From Adiantum capillus-veneris (taxonomy: Eukaryota > Streptophyta > Polypodiopsida > Polypodiales > Pteridaceae): a DNA stretch of 64,000 nt. Numbering within the stretch: the first letter of the stretch is position 1; the number at the start of each line of letters is the position of its first letter. Positions 22,044 through 33,105 of this stretch are shown piece by piece. Made by a program: the position numbers and the translations under genes. The stretch lies in assembly GCA_014529385.2 (NCBI GenBank), contig CM043969.1, positions 12,546,648 to 12,610,647 of the forward strand. The letters run 5' to 3'. The notes under the pieces are model-generated. The model was not told the origin of the DNA. It saw nothing but the letters and a program-made list of their open reading frames with translations, and searched no databases.

Positions 22044-23474
22044 AAAGAAATTAGTGAAGTTTTGCAAATATCAGGGAACAGAAATGCTTCAAGTTGTTTA
22101 GAGCAACTTGAAGAGTTAATGCAAACTAAACAGAAACTGCTAGAGAAGAAAGAGTTTATCCAAAATATGTTGAGTACTGATTTGATACAAGGATAAAGAA
22201 AGGAGTACTTATCAATTTTGGACAGGTTTCCAAATCTTTTCATTACCTCATATCAAGAAATAAGGGGTTTTGTTGGAGATCCTATGAAGATCGAGCTAGT
22301 TGAAAGGGCAAAGCCAACGCGGCAAAAACTAAGAAGGATGGGTAAGGAACAAATGAATGCTTTAAAGGAAGAAGTGGATAAGCTTTTGGATACAGGGTTC
22401 ATTGTGCTAGTGGATAATGCTGAATGGGTGAGTCCTGTAGTAGTCACCCCAAACAAAGATGGGCATTGGAGAGTTTGTGTTGATTACAAGACACTAAATG
22501 CAGTGACCAAGAAAGATCCTTACCCTTTGCCTTTTATTGATCAATTGTTAGATGCAGTGGCTAGTTTTGAGAGATACAGTGTTTGTGATGGGTATTCAAG
22601 ATACTTTCAGCTTATCATTGCTCTTGAAGACCGGTAAAAGACTACATTTATCACTCCATGGGGTTGTTTCTGTTTTTGTTGCCTTCCTTTTGGGTTGACA
22701 AATGGGCCAAGAGCTTTTGAAAGAAAAGTAGATTGGGTCCTTACCCCGTTCCTTGGGAAGTTTATTAAAGGATTCATAGATTATTTCTGTGTATACAATT
22801 CAAGAAAAGAGCATGTTCAAAAGCTTGAAATGACTTTTGCAAGGTATGATGAATGCGGGGGTCAGCTAAACCCTAAAAAATGTCATTTGGCACAGCCACA
22901 AGTGAAGCTTCTTGGGCATGTTATTTCCGAAAATGGGATTGAAGCAGATCCAGAGAACGTGGAGGCTTTGCTACTACTATCATCTCCAAAAGATACCAAA
23001 CATTTGGCCACTTTCATACCCTTGGCATCGCAGCTATTATATCCATTGTAGAAAACAGTCAAGAATGATCCTTTGGAATGGTCTCATGACTGTGACAAGT
23101 TTTTTGACAGAGTTAAAGAGGTTTTGAGTACGCTCCCCATTATGCAGGCTCCAGATGGGGAAAAGGAGTTCTACGTTAACCCGTTAGTGCGAGATGATGC
23201 TATCGGGGCTATGTTATTGCAAAGGGGGAAGGAATCTCAGTATATGCAGCCTTTTCATTATGCTAGCAGAGTAAAGACTCCTCATGAAAGAGATTTTTTG
23301 GAAATTGAATTGGTGATGACCAGTATGGTTTATGCTTGCAGACGATTCAGACACTACTTGCTGCAAAAGTCATTCACCTTCTTCACCAGTTATTCATTGC
23401 TTCCGCAGCTGTTCAATAATTCAAATATATCAAAAACAGTGATGAAATGGGTTATTGAGCTTCAGGATTTTTAG
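22044..23474 (+). pseudogene. F reverse transcriptase and first RNase H
   Basis: RT blocks: WVSPVVVTPNKDGHWRVCVDYKTLN, YSVCDGYSRYFQ (catalytic Asp), LPFGLTNGPRAFER, and FIDYFCVY, where the second Asp of the YVDD box is Tyr (22782-22784). This RT should be inactive. RNase H: EKEFYVNPLVRDDAIGAMLLQ, normally FYVDAS.., so its first catalytic Asp also looks lost. Stops are TAA at 22194 and 22635, and TAG at 23049 and 23472; all keep the same frame. Confidence 0.85.
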
Positions 23475-23483
23475 TTCACTTTT

Positions 23484-24000
23484 TTGGTGGAGGAAAGTAC
23501 CCGGGCTACCTTGGCAGATCTTCTCACTTATAAGGATACTCCGGTTTTGGTTAAAGAAGAGGTGGTGCGAAAGAAGGAAGTCGGGACTCTTGCCATCCCT
23601 AATGCTTCATTGTTATATTTTGATGGTTCTTATCGAAGAAGTCATGATGCTGCTTCAGGAGGCATTGTTATTTATGATGCACAAGGAAAGCTTATGAGGT
23701 AGCAAGGGCTGAAACTTGATGCCAAAAGTAACAATGAAGCAGAATACATGGCTCTTGAAGGTGGCTTGCATATTTTTTTACAATTGAAAATTAGACGCTT
23801 GCAAATCAAAGGAGATGCTTTGTTGGTTGTGAAGCAAGTGTTAGGAGTATGGAAAAATAAGAACCCTAAATTGAAAAATTTATGCTTCAAAGTGACAGCG
23901 TTGCTCAAAAAGCTTGAAGCATGGAGTTTGCAGCATATTGAGAGGTCTCTAAATGAAGAAGCTCATGATGCTACCCAAGAGATGATCATTTGTGTGTTTG
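23484..24000 (+). pseudogene. F second RNase H (aRNH, Tat-specific)
   Basis: LLYFDGSYRRSHDAASGGIVIYD (first Asp), TAG at 23700, NNEAEYMALEGGL (Glu), IKGDALLVVKQVLG (second Asp). This is the RNase HI-like pattern found in Tat elements in addition to the gypsy RNase H. The catalytic acidic residues are present despite the stop. Confidence 0.85.
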
Positions 24001-25408
24001 TGGTAAAGGCAAATTCCCCTTTATATCATGGAAGGGAAACCTTATCAAAGGAAGATGATTTTCGATTGACAGGTGCCCTACCTGAAGGTTTACCGTCTTC
24101 AAAAAAGTATGCGTTCATAAGAAAAGCCAGGAAATATGGAATGCTTGATGATGAGCTTTACATGAAAGGAGGTGATTTGGTTTTGCATCGTGTACCTTAG
24201 AAAGAAGAAATTTACAAAATCCTGGAAGAAAATAATGAGGGATCTTGTGGAGGACATTTTGTTATGAAGATCATGTTGCATAAGGCCTTCCAAGAAGGTT
24301 ATATATGGCTGAGTATTCAATGGGATATTAATCATTGGTGCAAGTCATGTTTGCCTTATCAGAGGATGGGAAAGAGAATTTTGAAGCCTGAACTACGAAA
24401 GATAATGCTAGCTTTTGATGTGTTTGAGTTGATGCTACTGGACCCTTACCTATGACTAGCAAAAGAAATGCTTACATTTTGACCGCAATGGATTATTTGT
24501 CACGATGGGCAAAAGCCAAGGCTGTCAAACGGATTACCAGGAAAGAGATGGGGAAATTTGTTTATGAGTGCATATGTTGCAAGTTTGGTGTGCCACTAGA
24601 GCTACTTTCTGATAGAGGACCAGGATTTAGAGGAGAGTTGTTTGATTTCTTATGCAAAAAGATCAATATACAGCATAGGTATAGTTCTCCCTATTATCCA
24701 CAATGCAATGGTCTTAACGAAAGGTTCAATGGAGAGTTGGTAAAGATCTTGACAAAGATGACTCACACACATGGGAAGACTTGGGATTCCGAGTTTCCTT
24801 ATGTGTTATGGGCCGCACAGGACTGCTATCAAAACGAGCACAGGATTTTCCCCTTACCACTTGGTTTATGGCAAGGAAGCTTTATTGCCAATTGAAGTGG
24901 AAATTCCTGCTCTCAAGTTTTTGTCACTGGAAGATAGAAGCAAACAAATACCTGGCAGAAAAGGTTATTGGATCTACAATGCTTGCAATTGGATAGAGTT
25001 TTAGCTTTGAGCTACTATGAGGAAGTTTCAAGGAAGGCTCAGCTAAAAGCCAATGAGTGTGTGGAACATAAAACAATTGAAAAAGGTGATTTGGTGTTGC
25101 AATACAATATTAAATTGGACAATATCTTTCAAAAGAAATTTCAAATCCAATGGGAAGGTCCTTTTAATGTTGTAAACAAATTTGAAAATGGCACATATCA
25201 GTTGGCAGACTTGAATGGTGCACAACATAAAAGTCGTCTCAATGGTTATAGATTGCAGAAATATATGGCACATTTGATGACAATTGTGACTAATGAAATG
25301 CTATCAATAGAAGGAGACAATGTGGAAACATCTAAAAATATGGATGAGGTTTCTGGGGATGAGATGCAACAGTTGTTCACCCTAGACACCTCTGCTTGTC
25401 ATGAATGA
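24001..25408 (+). pseudogene. F integrase
   Basis: A degenerate zinc-binding region (24230-24370, ending CLPYQR), then YILTAMDYLSRW (first Asp), LSDRGPGF (second Asp) and CNGLNERFNGELVK (Glu), so the DDE triad is visible. A TAG at 24198 sits at VP-x-KEEIYKIL, and a frame change lies near 24430. A further frame change near 24870 leads to the C-terminal block (24968-25260) with FQIQWEGPFNVV, the usual integrase C-terminal barrel. Confidence 0.8.
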
Positions 25409-25437
25409 TCAAGCAAGCTAGGGGGGTTGGCAAGTTA

Positions 25438-26290
25438 TGTCATGCATTTTTTGGATGAAGATAAATTCACTAATCCATGCTAAAAAGCTTGCTCACTAGC
25501 CTCGAGTACATAGATGTACATAATGCTTTGAGTTTTCAGAGAGCTCTTGTAAAAATTATGTATAAAGGCTTGGTTATGCTTAGTATTTTGCAAGAGTTTT
25601 GGGTTGGTCGAACTCTTAAAAGTTGGTTTTTAATGAGTACTTTCAATAATGCTTGATAGCTGGTGAATCAGACTCGTACATCATAAGTTACATGCATCGG
25701 AAGTGGGAGGTTCCTTACTTAAAAAATGGGTGCGGATGCATGCGAGAAAAGGCAAGTGAGCCAAATTGGTAGATTTAATTAGAAATTGTGTGGTCAAAGA
25801 TTTTTGAAAATGGCCGAAGTGATAAGCTACGAGCCGGGCTTTACAGCTTCGCATTTGGTGCTCGGAGTCAGCCGCCACGCCTCCGCCAAGATTTCTCGGT
25901 GTGGGGAGTAAAACAAAATGTTTATTGGCTTAAGTGGGGAGGTGGGAGGATGGTGCCAAGTGGAAATGGAGTAATCCCACATGGGGGGGAGCAGTTGGAA
26001 ATTGGAGGGTATAAGGGCCCCGGGGAGTGGTTACCCCCTAAGGGTGTATCAAAGGAGCAAATGAAGCCTCCTTGCCTTGCTAATGAGGGCTTGTGGGTGT
26101 TGGGGGAGAGAAGGGGCACCCTTTTTCAATTCACACTGTTGCCTAGGCGCCTGGCCACCTTTTTGGTCCACTGGACATCTCCCTTCCCCACTTGCCTTGG
26201 TCAAAAAGTGGGCGACAACTCATTTTTCACCCCAAAAAGGCCTAAAATGGACCAATTAAAAGGTTCCCAAAGGGGGAAATGATGTAGGCT
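25438..26290 (+). repeat. 3' LTR of F (end uncertain)
   Basis: It starts TGTCATGC after the polypurine tract AAGCTAGGGGGGTTGGCAAG. A TATA-like GTATAAAGG lies at about 25560-25568. No partner LTR was found, so the end is only a guess. Confidence 0.4.
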
Positions 26291-26613
26291 AAGAGGAGAG
26301 AGAAAATCCCCAGGGATAAGAGCCAAAAAATTTCCCTTTTTAATAGTTGCAATTCCTTGCACATCTTTTTTGCTAACAGAGACTAGCTTTTTTGGAGCTT
26401 TTGAGAGATACCCCAACTTTGAAATCTTGTAACTCTCTCGTCTGTTGTCGGAATCAAGCATATGGATACTCTACAGAGGTCTACACGACACGAGATTCAT
26501 CTTTATAGTCTTGGTTTTCATCAATTTTAAGCATGGTTTGGGTTAGGACTGTTTGCCACGCGAATTTACATCAGGAGAGAGAGATAGAGGCTAGAGTGTG
26601 TGTGTGTGTGTGC

Positions 26614-26670
<57 letters not shown>

Positions 26671-28157
26671 AAAGGCCATTGCCTCCTTCAAGGTGCAGGA
26701 ATCCGAAGCGTGAAGACCAAGAGCAACGTTCCCAGCCCTGAATCTATATTCCAAGAGCAATGTCTAGTACTAGGAAAGGTAAAGGCAATCTCTTCATGTG
26801 TATTTGGTAAATATTTTAATTAGTTGTGTCTAGGAATTGTGCTACAAAATGTGGAAGGCAATTTAACATTGAACCTAACAAAATTCATAGAAAGTATTGA
26901 GAGTGGATCTTGGCGTGCCAGTAGTTTTGTGGAGTTTCGTTTATGTACTCCGCGCGTCGTGATCCACTTTTTAAAGTGTACAAGGTTTCTTTTTCTAGAG
27001 TATAAGATTCTTTGATGTTTTGGTAGCTATTACTGTGTAAAAAGCAGGAATTGTATTATAAATATATATATGATTATTAATTATTGGTTGCTTTTGGTGC
27101 TTTCCTTCGATTGTCGTTTCTAGATCAGGCATGAAAATTGCGTGAGGCCTTACCTGGCCCGAATGAGGGTAACTTTGGCTTTTGCTCTTCACAACTATAG
27201 AGCAATTTTGTATTTGATCAATCATTATGCAGGGCAAAAGTTTAGTGACCCTTCACACAAACCATCAAAAGATGCACATATGCTAATCATCTTATGTTAT
27301 TGTTTGCATGAATTATGAGAGTTTTTGAATGCTGCCCCAAGAGTACACTCTCAAAGATCAAAAACTTGGAATACAGAGCCTACAACAGGACCAACTAGTC
27401 TTATCACTCAACGCATCCCCTTGCTGACCTCAATTAGAATCCATGTATATGGATATGCAAGAATGCATTGTCAAATGTCGATGGATATAGAGGTGATGGA
27501 CATTAAGATAATAATTCAAATTCTTTCCATTATCAAGACTAGTATTAGAAGAATAATGTGGCCTTCATAAGCTCAAACATAATGGAGCTAATGTCTTACT
27601 CACACCCCCCACGTATTTACACAACCAATTGCATGTTATAGTGTTGCCATGCAAGCAGAGGGGTAAATCTCAAAGGAAGGACACAAAGGATGGCATCTTT
27701 CAGGATCTAGATAATTATGTTTCTTAGAGTATACAGGATATATATCACAACGCGCGTGGAGTTCTCATAAGATATGTGTAGGTTATTCACGCGTCGTTGT
27801 CCACAGTTTGTGATACTTTATAGGTCTTTTTGCATAATCTTTAAATCGGCTTGAGACTAAGGTAGGATCTAGTTGTAAGATATACAATTACTGTCTTGCA
27901 TACAGGAGATGAGGAGAATTTTAATCTTAAAGTTCATTAAAATGATCTTTTATGTCTATATGATTAGTAAAACCTAATTGTGAGATACCTAGCTATTGTT
28001 TGTTGAAAACTTTATATGATCATGTGGTGCTCTTATTTTATTTATATTTGAAGAAACTTATATTTCCTAGTATGAAATAAATGGCCGGATTAAGATCTCA
28101 TAGGAGGAAGAGGCAAAAAATAGATCCCGAGCGCATCGTTGGCCAAGTGGAAACGTT
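26291..28157. other. Unassigned AT-rich sequence
   Basis: No reading frame with recognisable motifs. Two places (near 26938-26965 and 27748-27805) share words around CGCGCGT/ACGCGTCGT next to GTGGAGTT and GTCCAC, perhaps a diverged repeat pair. I cannot assign it. Confidence 0.3.
26618..26665. repeat. (GA)n microsatellite
   Basis: An uninterrupted GA run following a short GT run at 26597-26612. Confidence 0.9.
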
Positions 28158-29260
28158 TTGAGAAGACTTTTGGAGCTGTTAAAAAATTCTATGAAGAGGA
28201 ATGTAGACTTCACAGAACCCATTGATGTATCTGGTACAGAGCTTGCCATGAGTTTGGAGGAGCCTGATACTGATCCATCTGTCGAAATGGAGACCCCTTC
28301 TACTCCAAAATTTACTTTACTAAACTCACTTAAGAGAGAGGTGGATTTTTCAGTACCTACTTTGCAGAGTGCTCAATGTGTTGCAACAATCCAAAAAAAA
28401 AAGAGGCAGTTATTTATGAAGACCCTATAGTGATTGATGAAAGGCTTTTAGATTTTGCAGTTTCTTCTCGGACTGGTGATAGGTATGACTTGGTCTCTTG
28501 CATTTTTAATGCTCCATTTAATCTTGATATGTTTATAGCTGAACAGAGTGAACACTTGAAGATGGAACAAGAGAAGTTTGAGCTTCATACTAAAAAGGGC
28601 AGGGTTAATGTTGGTGAAATGGTGGTAGTCTATTTAAAAGACTGTGATCCTAAAAGATAGTCTTACAAGAAGTACAATCAGCTGCCTCTTATGTACAGAC
28701 CCCATTGGTGCATCTTACATGAACGGGAGTGCAAGCTAATTCAAGAATCCTTTGGATTTCTAATATTTTTAAATGGATTATTTACAAGTCTTATGAAAGA
28801 TCCTAAGGAGGTCATGGAGGAACACGATATACCAACAGATGAAAAAGAGGATGAGGATGAGGAATACATTGAAGTGGCGGAGATAGAGGAGTCCATTGAT
28901 CTTGAAGAAGAAGCAAACGAGCTGGAACGAAGCATACTTCTCTCAGTGAAAACCTCAGAAATCAAGCTACCTCTAGATGGTTCAGGTTTCAATGAGTGGC
29001 AAGCCACCTTAATGCTACTAAGAGTGCTAGAGTTTAAATTTAGAGATAGGTCATACATTTTCCTTCATGATATATGAAGTATTTTTTGTTTGTAGGAGGA
29101 ATTTGAACTAGCCACTATCTCCAAGTATCAAGAGGAGAGGAATGGATTTGTTTCAAATGACAGTAGTGATGACAAGGCAATGGACATCTCTAGTAACCCA
29201 CTGGACTTCCTTAAGCTGTGCTTTGAAAAGACAAAAAAGCATTAAAAAATCCTTCCTGAT
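28158..29260 (+). pseudogene. Broken gene of unknown function with a probable intron boundary
   Basis: Reading blocks 28158-28400, 28376-28660 and 28691-29077 join into one acidic, Lys/Glu-rich protein if a frame change in the A10 run at 28394-28403 is allowed. A TAG at 28658 splits it; the frame continues after it. Near 29080-29096 TTTTTTGTTTGTAG before GAGGAATTTGAA looks like a 3' splice site, and the frame continues EEFELATISKYQEERNGF. It has a poly-acidic stretch (DEKEDEDEEY) and no transposase or retroelement motif. It could be a host gene copy or an accessory transposon gene. Confidence 0.4.
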
Positions 29261-29432
29261 GAAGCCACATTTCAACTATTCGAAATAATCTCAAGCCATC
29301 AACTAGTAATCAGGATATGGAGGATTGGTTTAAGCGACCAACACAGGAGTCAACCCGATCAGTCAACCTATGGAACATTGAGCTTTTTTTGTAAGATAAG
29401 AGTTTCATTGTATAATATCCTGTCCCCCCCCC

Positions 29433-29435
<3 letters not shown>

Positions 29436-29513
<78 letters not shown>

Positions 29514-29514
29514 T
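29436..29514. repeat. (CT)n(CA)n microsatellite
   Basis: About 64 bases of CT followed by a short CA run, preceded by a C10 run. It lies 120 bp upstream of the first D LTR. Confidence 0.9.
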
Positions 29515-29631
29515 TCTTTTGTTCGCAGTCATGGATTGCTGAAAAGGACGACTTTGTTCGTTGTCGAAGAAGATAGTTTCGTGGTAGGGATGCAACTTTA
29601 GGAAAATATCTTCCTAGTCTATATGAGGCAT

Positions 29632-29888
29632 TTATGGATAGGGAGAAGATGGTCCTAATGTGTTGTATAGAATAAGGCCATGGAGAGTAATCATCTGGCA
29701 CTGTTAGATTGCATACCTAGATCTAAGGGCTCACAATGAATGCACAACATGGAAACCCTAAGTGGATTGTATAAAAGAGAGGCCTCACTCTCACTTGCTC
29801 ATTATCTAATGGAAGACTCACAAATACGTGCAGGAGGGGATGAGCACCACTGTGCGGGGGAGATTCAACCCCATGTTGTGTCGCTCTC

Positions 29889-29954
<66 letters not shown>

Positions 29955-30048
29955 CATCCTCTCTCTAGAGGAGTGTGCAGATTCGTGTGCTAGTTCCTCT
30001 TCTCGACAGATCGGCCACCTGCTTTGCAACAGCACCTGCTTCGCAATA
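29632..30048 (+). repeat. D LTR, first copy
   Basis: It shares about 93% of positions (by eye) with 42114-42520 outside the CT run. It contains a TATA box (GTATAAAAG near 29770) and a (CT)n run (29896-29948). It is followed within two bases by TGGTATCAGAG, an initiator-Met PBS. Confidence 0.75.
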
Positions 30049-30400
30049 GTGGTATCAGAGTTGTGGCTACGCTCCAATCGATTCCACAATGGGGAAACTA
30101 CCTACGCACAGATAAGTGCAATTTATTTGTTGTATTGGTTGTAATTAGCATAATTAATTGTTTATTTTTTTATAAATTAGCAAGATTATGCACTTAACGA
30201 CCCTCAATTATGATTATGACAGGATAAATTAAGAGCGTTGTGACTAGCTTGAAGGCGAGAAATGGTGTTGTGCATGATGGGAAGGGGATATGTAGCATGA
30301 AGAGCACACACATGTGAAGACCACATACCTAGCCTTGTGCATGCGATACCAGATGTAGCATGCAGAATGCATGCAAAGGAGAAAATCAGATGAAAATGCA
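30049..30400 (+). other. Internal sequence of D between its PBS and element C
   Basis: Non-coding. It begins with the PBS and leads into ATGCA, the target duplication of element C. The TATGTAGCATG...GCATGCAG words around 30290-30370 recur loosely. Confidence 0.4.
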
Positions 30401-30553
30401 TGTCAGGACACCGGCAAGGTAGGACTAGACAAGGGCAAGGCTGGGCTAGGCAGTGTGGAACGGGAGTCCAACTAGGGCAAAGGGCCACGGGCTATGCTAT
30501 ATAGTGGGTGGTTGGGTGGTGGACTCTTATGTTCTAGTTCCCCTTGTCTTACA
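30401..30553 (+). repeat. 5' LTR of C
   Basis: 153 bp with TG...CA ends, preceded by ATGCA. A TATA-like CTATATAGTG lies near 30497. Confidence 0.92.
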
Positions 30554-31332
30554 TTGGTATCAAGAGCAAGGTTCCTTTTTTGGGAAAAGGCAGAGCCGTG
30601 GAGGAGGGGAGCCACACAATTATGCATGCTTGGATGCATGTCGGGGTCAAGGGGGCATGGAGAAACCCTCCTGTGAAGAGGACAACCGTGGGCAGCCCCC
30701 TTGCACAGAGGAGCCACCGAGACGGAGCTGCACAAAAATAGCCATGCGTGGACTCTGTTGCCGTACGCTGGGCAGGTGGAGATTTCACATCACTTGGCCG
30801 GAGCCCCTACCTCAACGCCTTGAGTGCCATGGTGTCCCAGTCCCCTGCATGCTCTGTTAAGCGGCCATAGCCGACTGGTTTGTTTTCTTTCCCACTTGAG
30901 GGCGCCTAACCCCCTTAGGGGTAGTGGCCATACACAAAACTTAGGCATAAGGGGCGGTACCCACAGTGGGTACCCACCCCCCCTACTCCACTCCACATGC
31001 GGGTACTGCAAGGTCGGAAAGGACGGCATCGAGGAAGCCGTCACACATTTCAACACAAATTTTCTGCGTCTTATGCAGAAACTCAGAGATTTCAAGACCA
31101 CCGACTTGATCGAGTTACAGTACAAGTTTTTGGTAAAATCAATTACCGCTTTCAAGCCTAATTGATTCGGCTATCAAGAACTTGTGCAATTCCATATACG
31201 GCGGACAATTCGAATCACTCTCCATTGGACTACTCTCAATTTGCACAGAATTAGCAAGGCTCATTATACTTTGTGAGTGCTCTCAATATCATGTATTTTT
31301 TCTGAGTACTTCTTGCACCGCACTGTGTAGCC

Positions 31333-32463
31333 ATGGATTCGGATATCAATATGACGTTCAATTTTGAGCAAAGTACTCTTGATCCTGACAATGATGGCCC
31401 ACAGCCAGATCCTCTCACAGAGAGGACCCACGACGTTGCGGCAGGTAAAGAGACTTACGAATTGCTCGATATTCAAGAATTTCGTTAAATGAAAATGTTA
31501 CTAAACTATCCACTTTAGTAATTCAATTAATACATGAGCAATCTAAGAGTCCTGCTAACATGCACATGCATGAGCACGTTGCCACACAAGGGCAGGGCAT
31601 TTCTACTCTAGGGCAAGGCCCAAATTCTGATACATTGCATACTCTCACTGCAAAAGAGGTGGATGAACTATTAAAAAACACCAAACCACCGATTTTTAAG
31701 GGGGAAGTAACCGAGACCGCAATAAAGATGCAGTTAATATCTTTCTCAGCAAGTGGGATGGAATTCACGCCTTACGGCGTACTCCGGACATAGTCAGAGC
31801 TCTACAAACGAGTTTAACTCTGGAAGGCAAGGCCTACAAATGGTGGATGTCTCTCAAGGAGAAGAACATCTTACCACAGAGTTGGGTAGCTTTTGAAGAA
31901 ATGTTTAGGCAAGGAATTTTTGCCTACAAATGAGGCCAATCGGAATTGGACGGCATGTTCCATGTGCCAATACCCATCACAACTTGAATATATCTCTCAC
32001 TATGGGGATGTTATCCTCAAGTTGGAAGGCTTCGATACCTTTCAATAAGTACGGGGTTTCATATGAGGTCTGACGTACACCTGAGCTTAAGAAGTATGTC
32101 AAGACCCAAGATCCTAAAACACTTAAGTAAGCCATAGCGAAAGCATATATTCATGATGATCTAGATGAAAAGAAAACACATAATAGTCACGTGTCTGATA
32201 ATATACATGGTAATACACGCACTCAGTATGGGCACAATAAAAGAAAATTTATAGTTGCCCATTCGGATGCATCTAAAAAACCCAAGGGGTCCAAGGGTCT
32301 TCTCTCTCTGAGGACTTTGATAAAGACAAGAAACAAAAATTATGTTTTCAATGTTTAGGAAGAGGTCATGGCAAAAAGGATTGTCCCAAGGGAAAATCGG
32401 CTACTCAGGGCAAGGAGAAAGCAGTGCAAACGGTGAAACTGCTACCTCTGGAGTCTTCCTCAT
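31333..32463 (+). pseudogene. C gag with CCHC zinc knuckle
   Basis: It opens at ATG 31333 (MDSDINMTFNFEQ), then the gag core around PPIFKGEV...RALQTSLTLEGKAYKWW (31680-31850), several frame changes, and a canonical CX2CX4HX4C knuckle (CFQCLGRGHGKKDC, about 32344-32385) before a Lys-rich end. Stops and frameshifts between 31480 and 32330 make it non-functional. Confidence 0.8.
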
Positions 32464-32474
32464 GATTCTCTACA

Positions 32475-33101
32475 GTGAAAGTAACACACATTGAGGTGGT
32501 GCATGAATGTTGTCTTACAGCTTCCATGTGGCAACCAACCTTTGGACCACACGGGTTAGTACATATGCACGGATATCTGCAAGGGCACAAGGTGTGCATC
32601 TTGGTAGATGACGGTGCTACTCACTATTTTATCAATTACGGATTGGTGAAAAAACTCAAATTACCTCAAACTCCGAGTACCCATCGCAACAAGGTAGCAA
32701 TGATGAATGGACATGATAGTGAAATCTGGAATACTCACTGCCGAGCTGTTTCATTGGAAGTACAAGGGTACTCCACATGTTTGGATTTTCAGGTCATGAA
32801 CATGGAAAGGCCTGATGTGGTTTTTGGTAGGGAGTGGTTGCATAGCCTAGGGCCATCATTGAAGCGTATCTATGAGCACAACAACTTGATGTTTGAATCC
32901 CATGGTGCACAGGTGTTGTTGTTAGGAGAAAAAGATATACCTTCATCACCACTGATTTGTATCACTGAGCTTATGCAGCTCGTCTTTGATAATGAAATAA
33001 ATCAGGTTTTCTTGTGTTACTGTCTCATTTTCTTTCTAACATTGAATTTGTTGAACATTCTTCAACGCCGCATGCTTCTCTCTCATCTCTTCCACCACTA
33101 A
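32475..33101 (+). pseudogene. C aspartic protease
   Basis: The open frame contains KVCILVDDGATHYFI, the retropepsin site with DDG instead of DSG/DTG, and VVFGREWLHSLGP near the end, the usual ILG-W block. The last 40 residues run into non-protease sequence, and the true frame continues at 33106 with KQTLLVNYKNY-like spacing to RT. Confidence 0.8.
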
Positions 33102-33105
33102 GCAA

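Larger units (their letters stand above)
21200..26290 (+). mobile_element. Tat-clade Ty3/gypsy retrotransposon F (5' end not found)
   Basis: Order: end of gag (21217-21475), protease (21530-21860), RT (22218-23050), RNase H (23073-23470), a second RNase H (23590-23960), integrase (24090-25260), a polypurine tract (AGGGGGG near 25420) and a 3' LTR starting TGTCATGC at 25438. The extra RNase H between the first RNase H and integrase is the hallmark of plant Tat elements. Seven in-frame TAG, two TAA and two frame changes mark decay. The LTR end is not determined; 26290 is a rough limit. Confidence 0.8.

Noticed and set aside
2602-24200. A variant genetic code with UAG read as Gln
   Set aside because: Most broken elements here also carry TAA and TGA stops and frameshifts, and intact stretches end normally. 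Decay at methylated CAG explains the TAG excess without recoding.
30453-30860. 135-codon frame near the C 5' LTR
   Set aside because: It begins in the LTR, overlaps frames on the other strand and has no recognisable motif.
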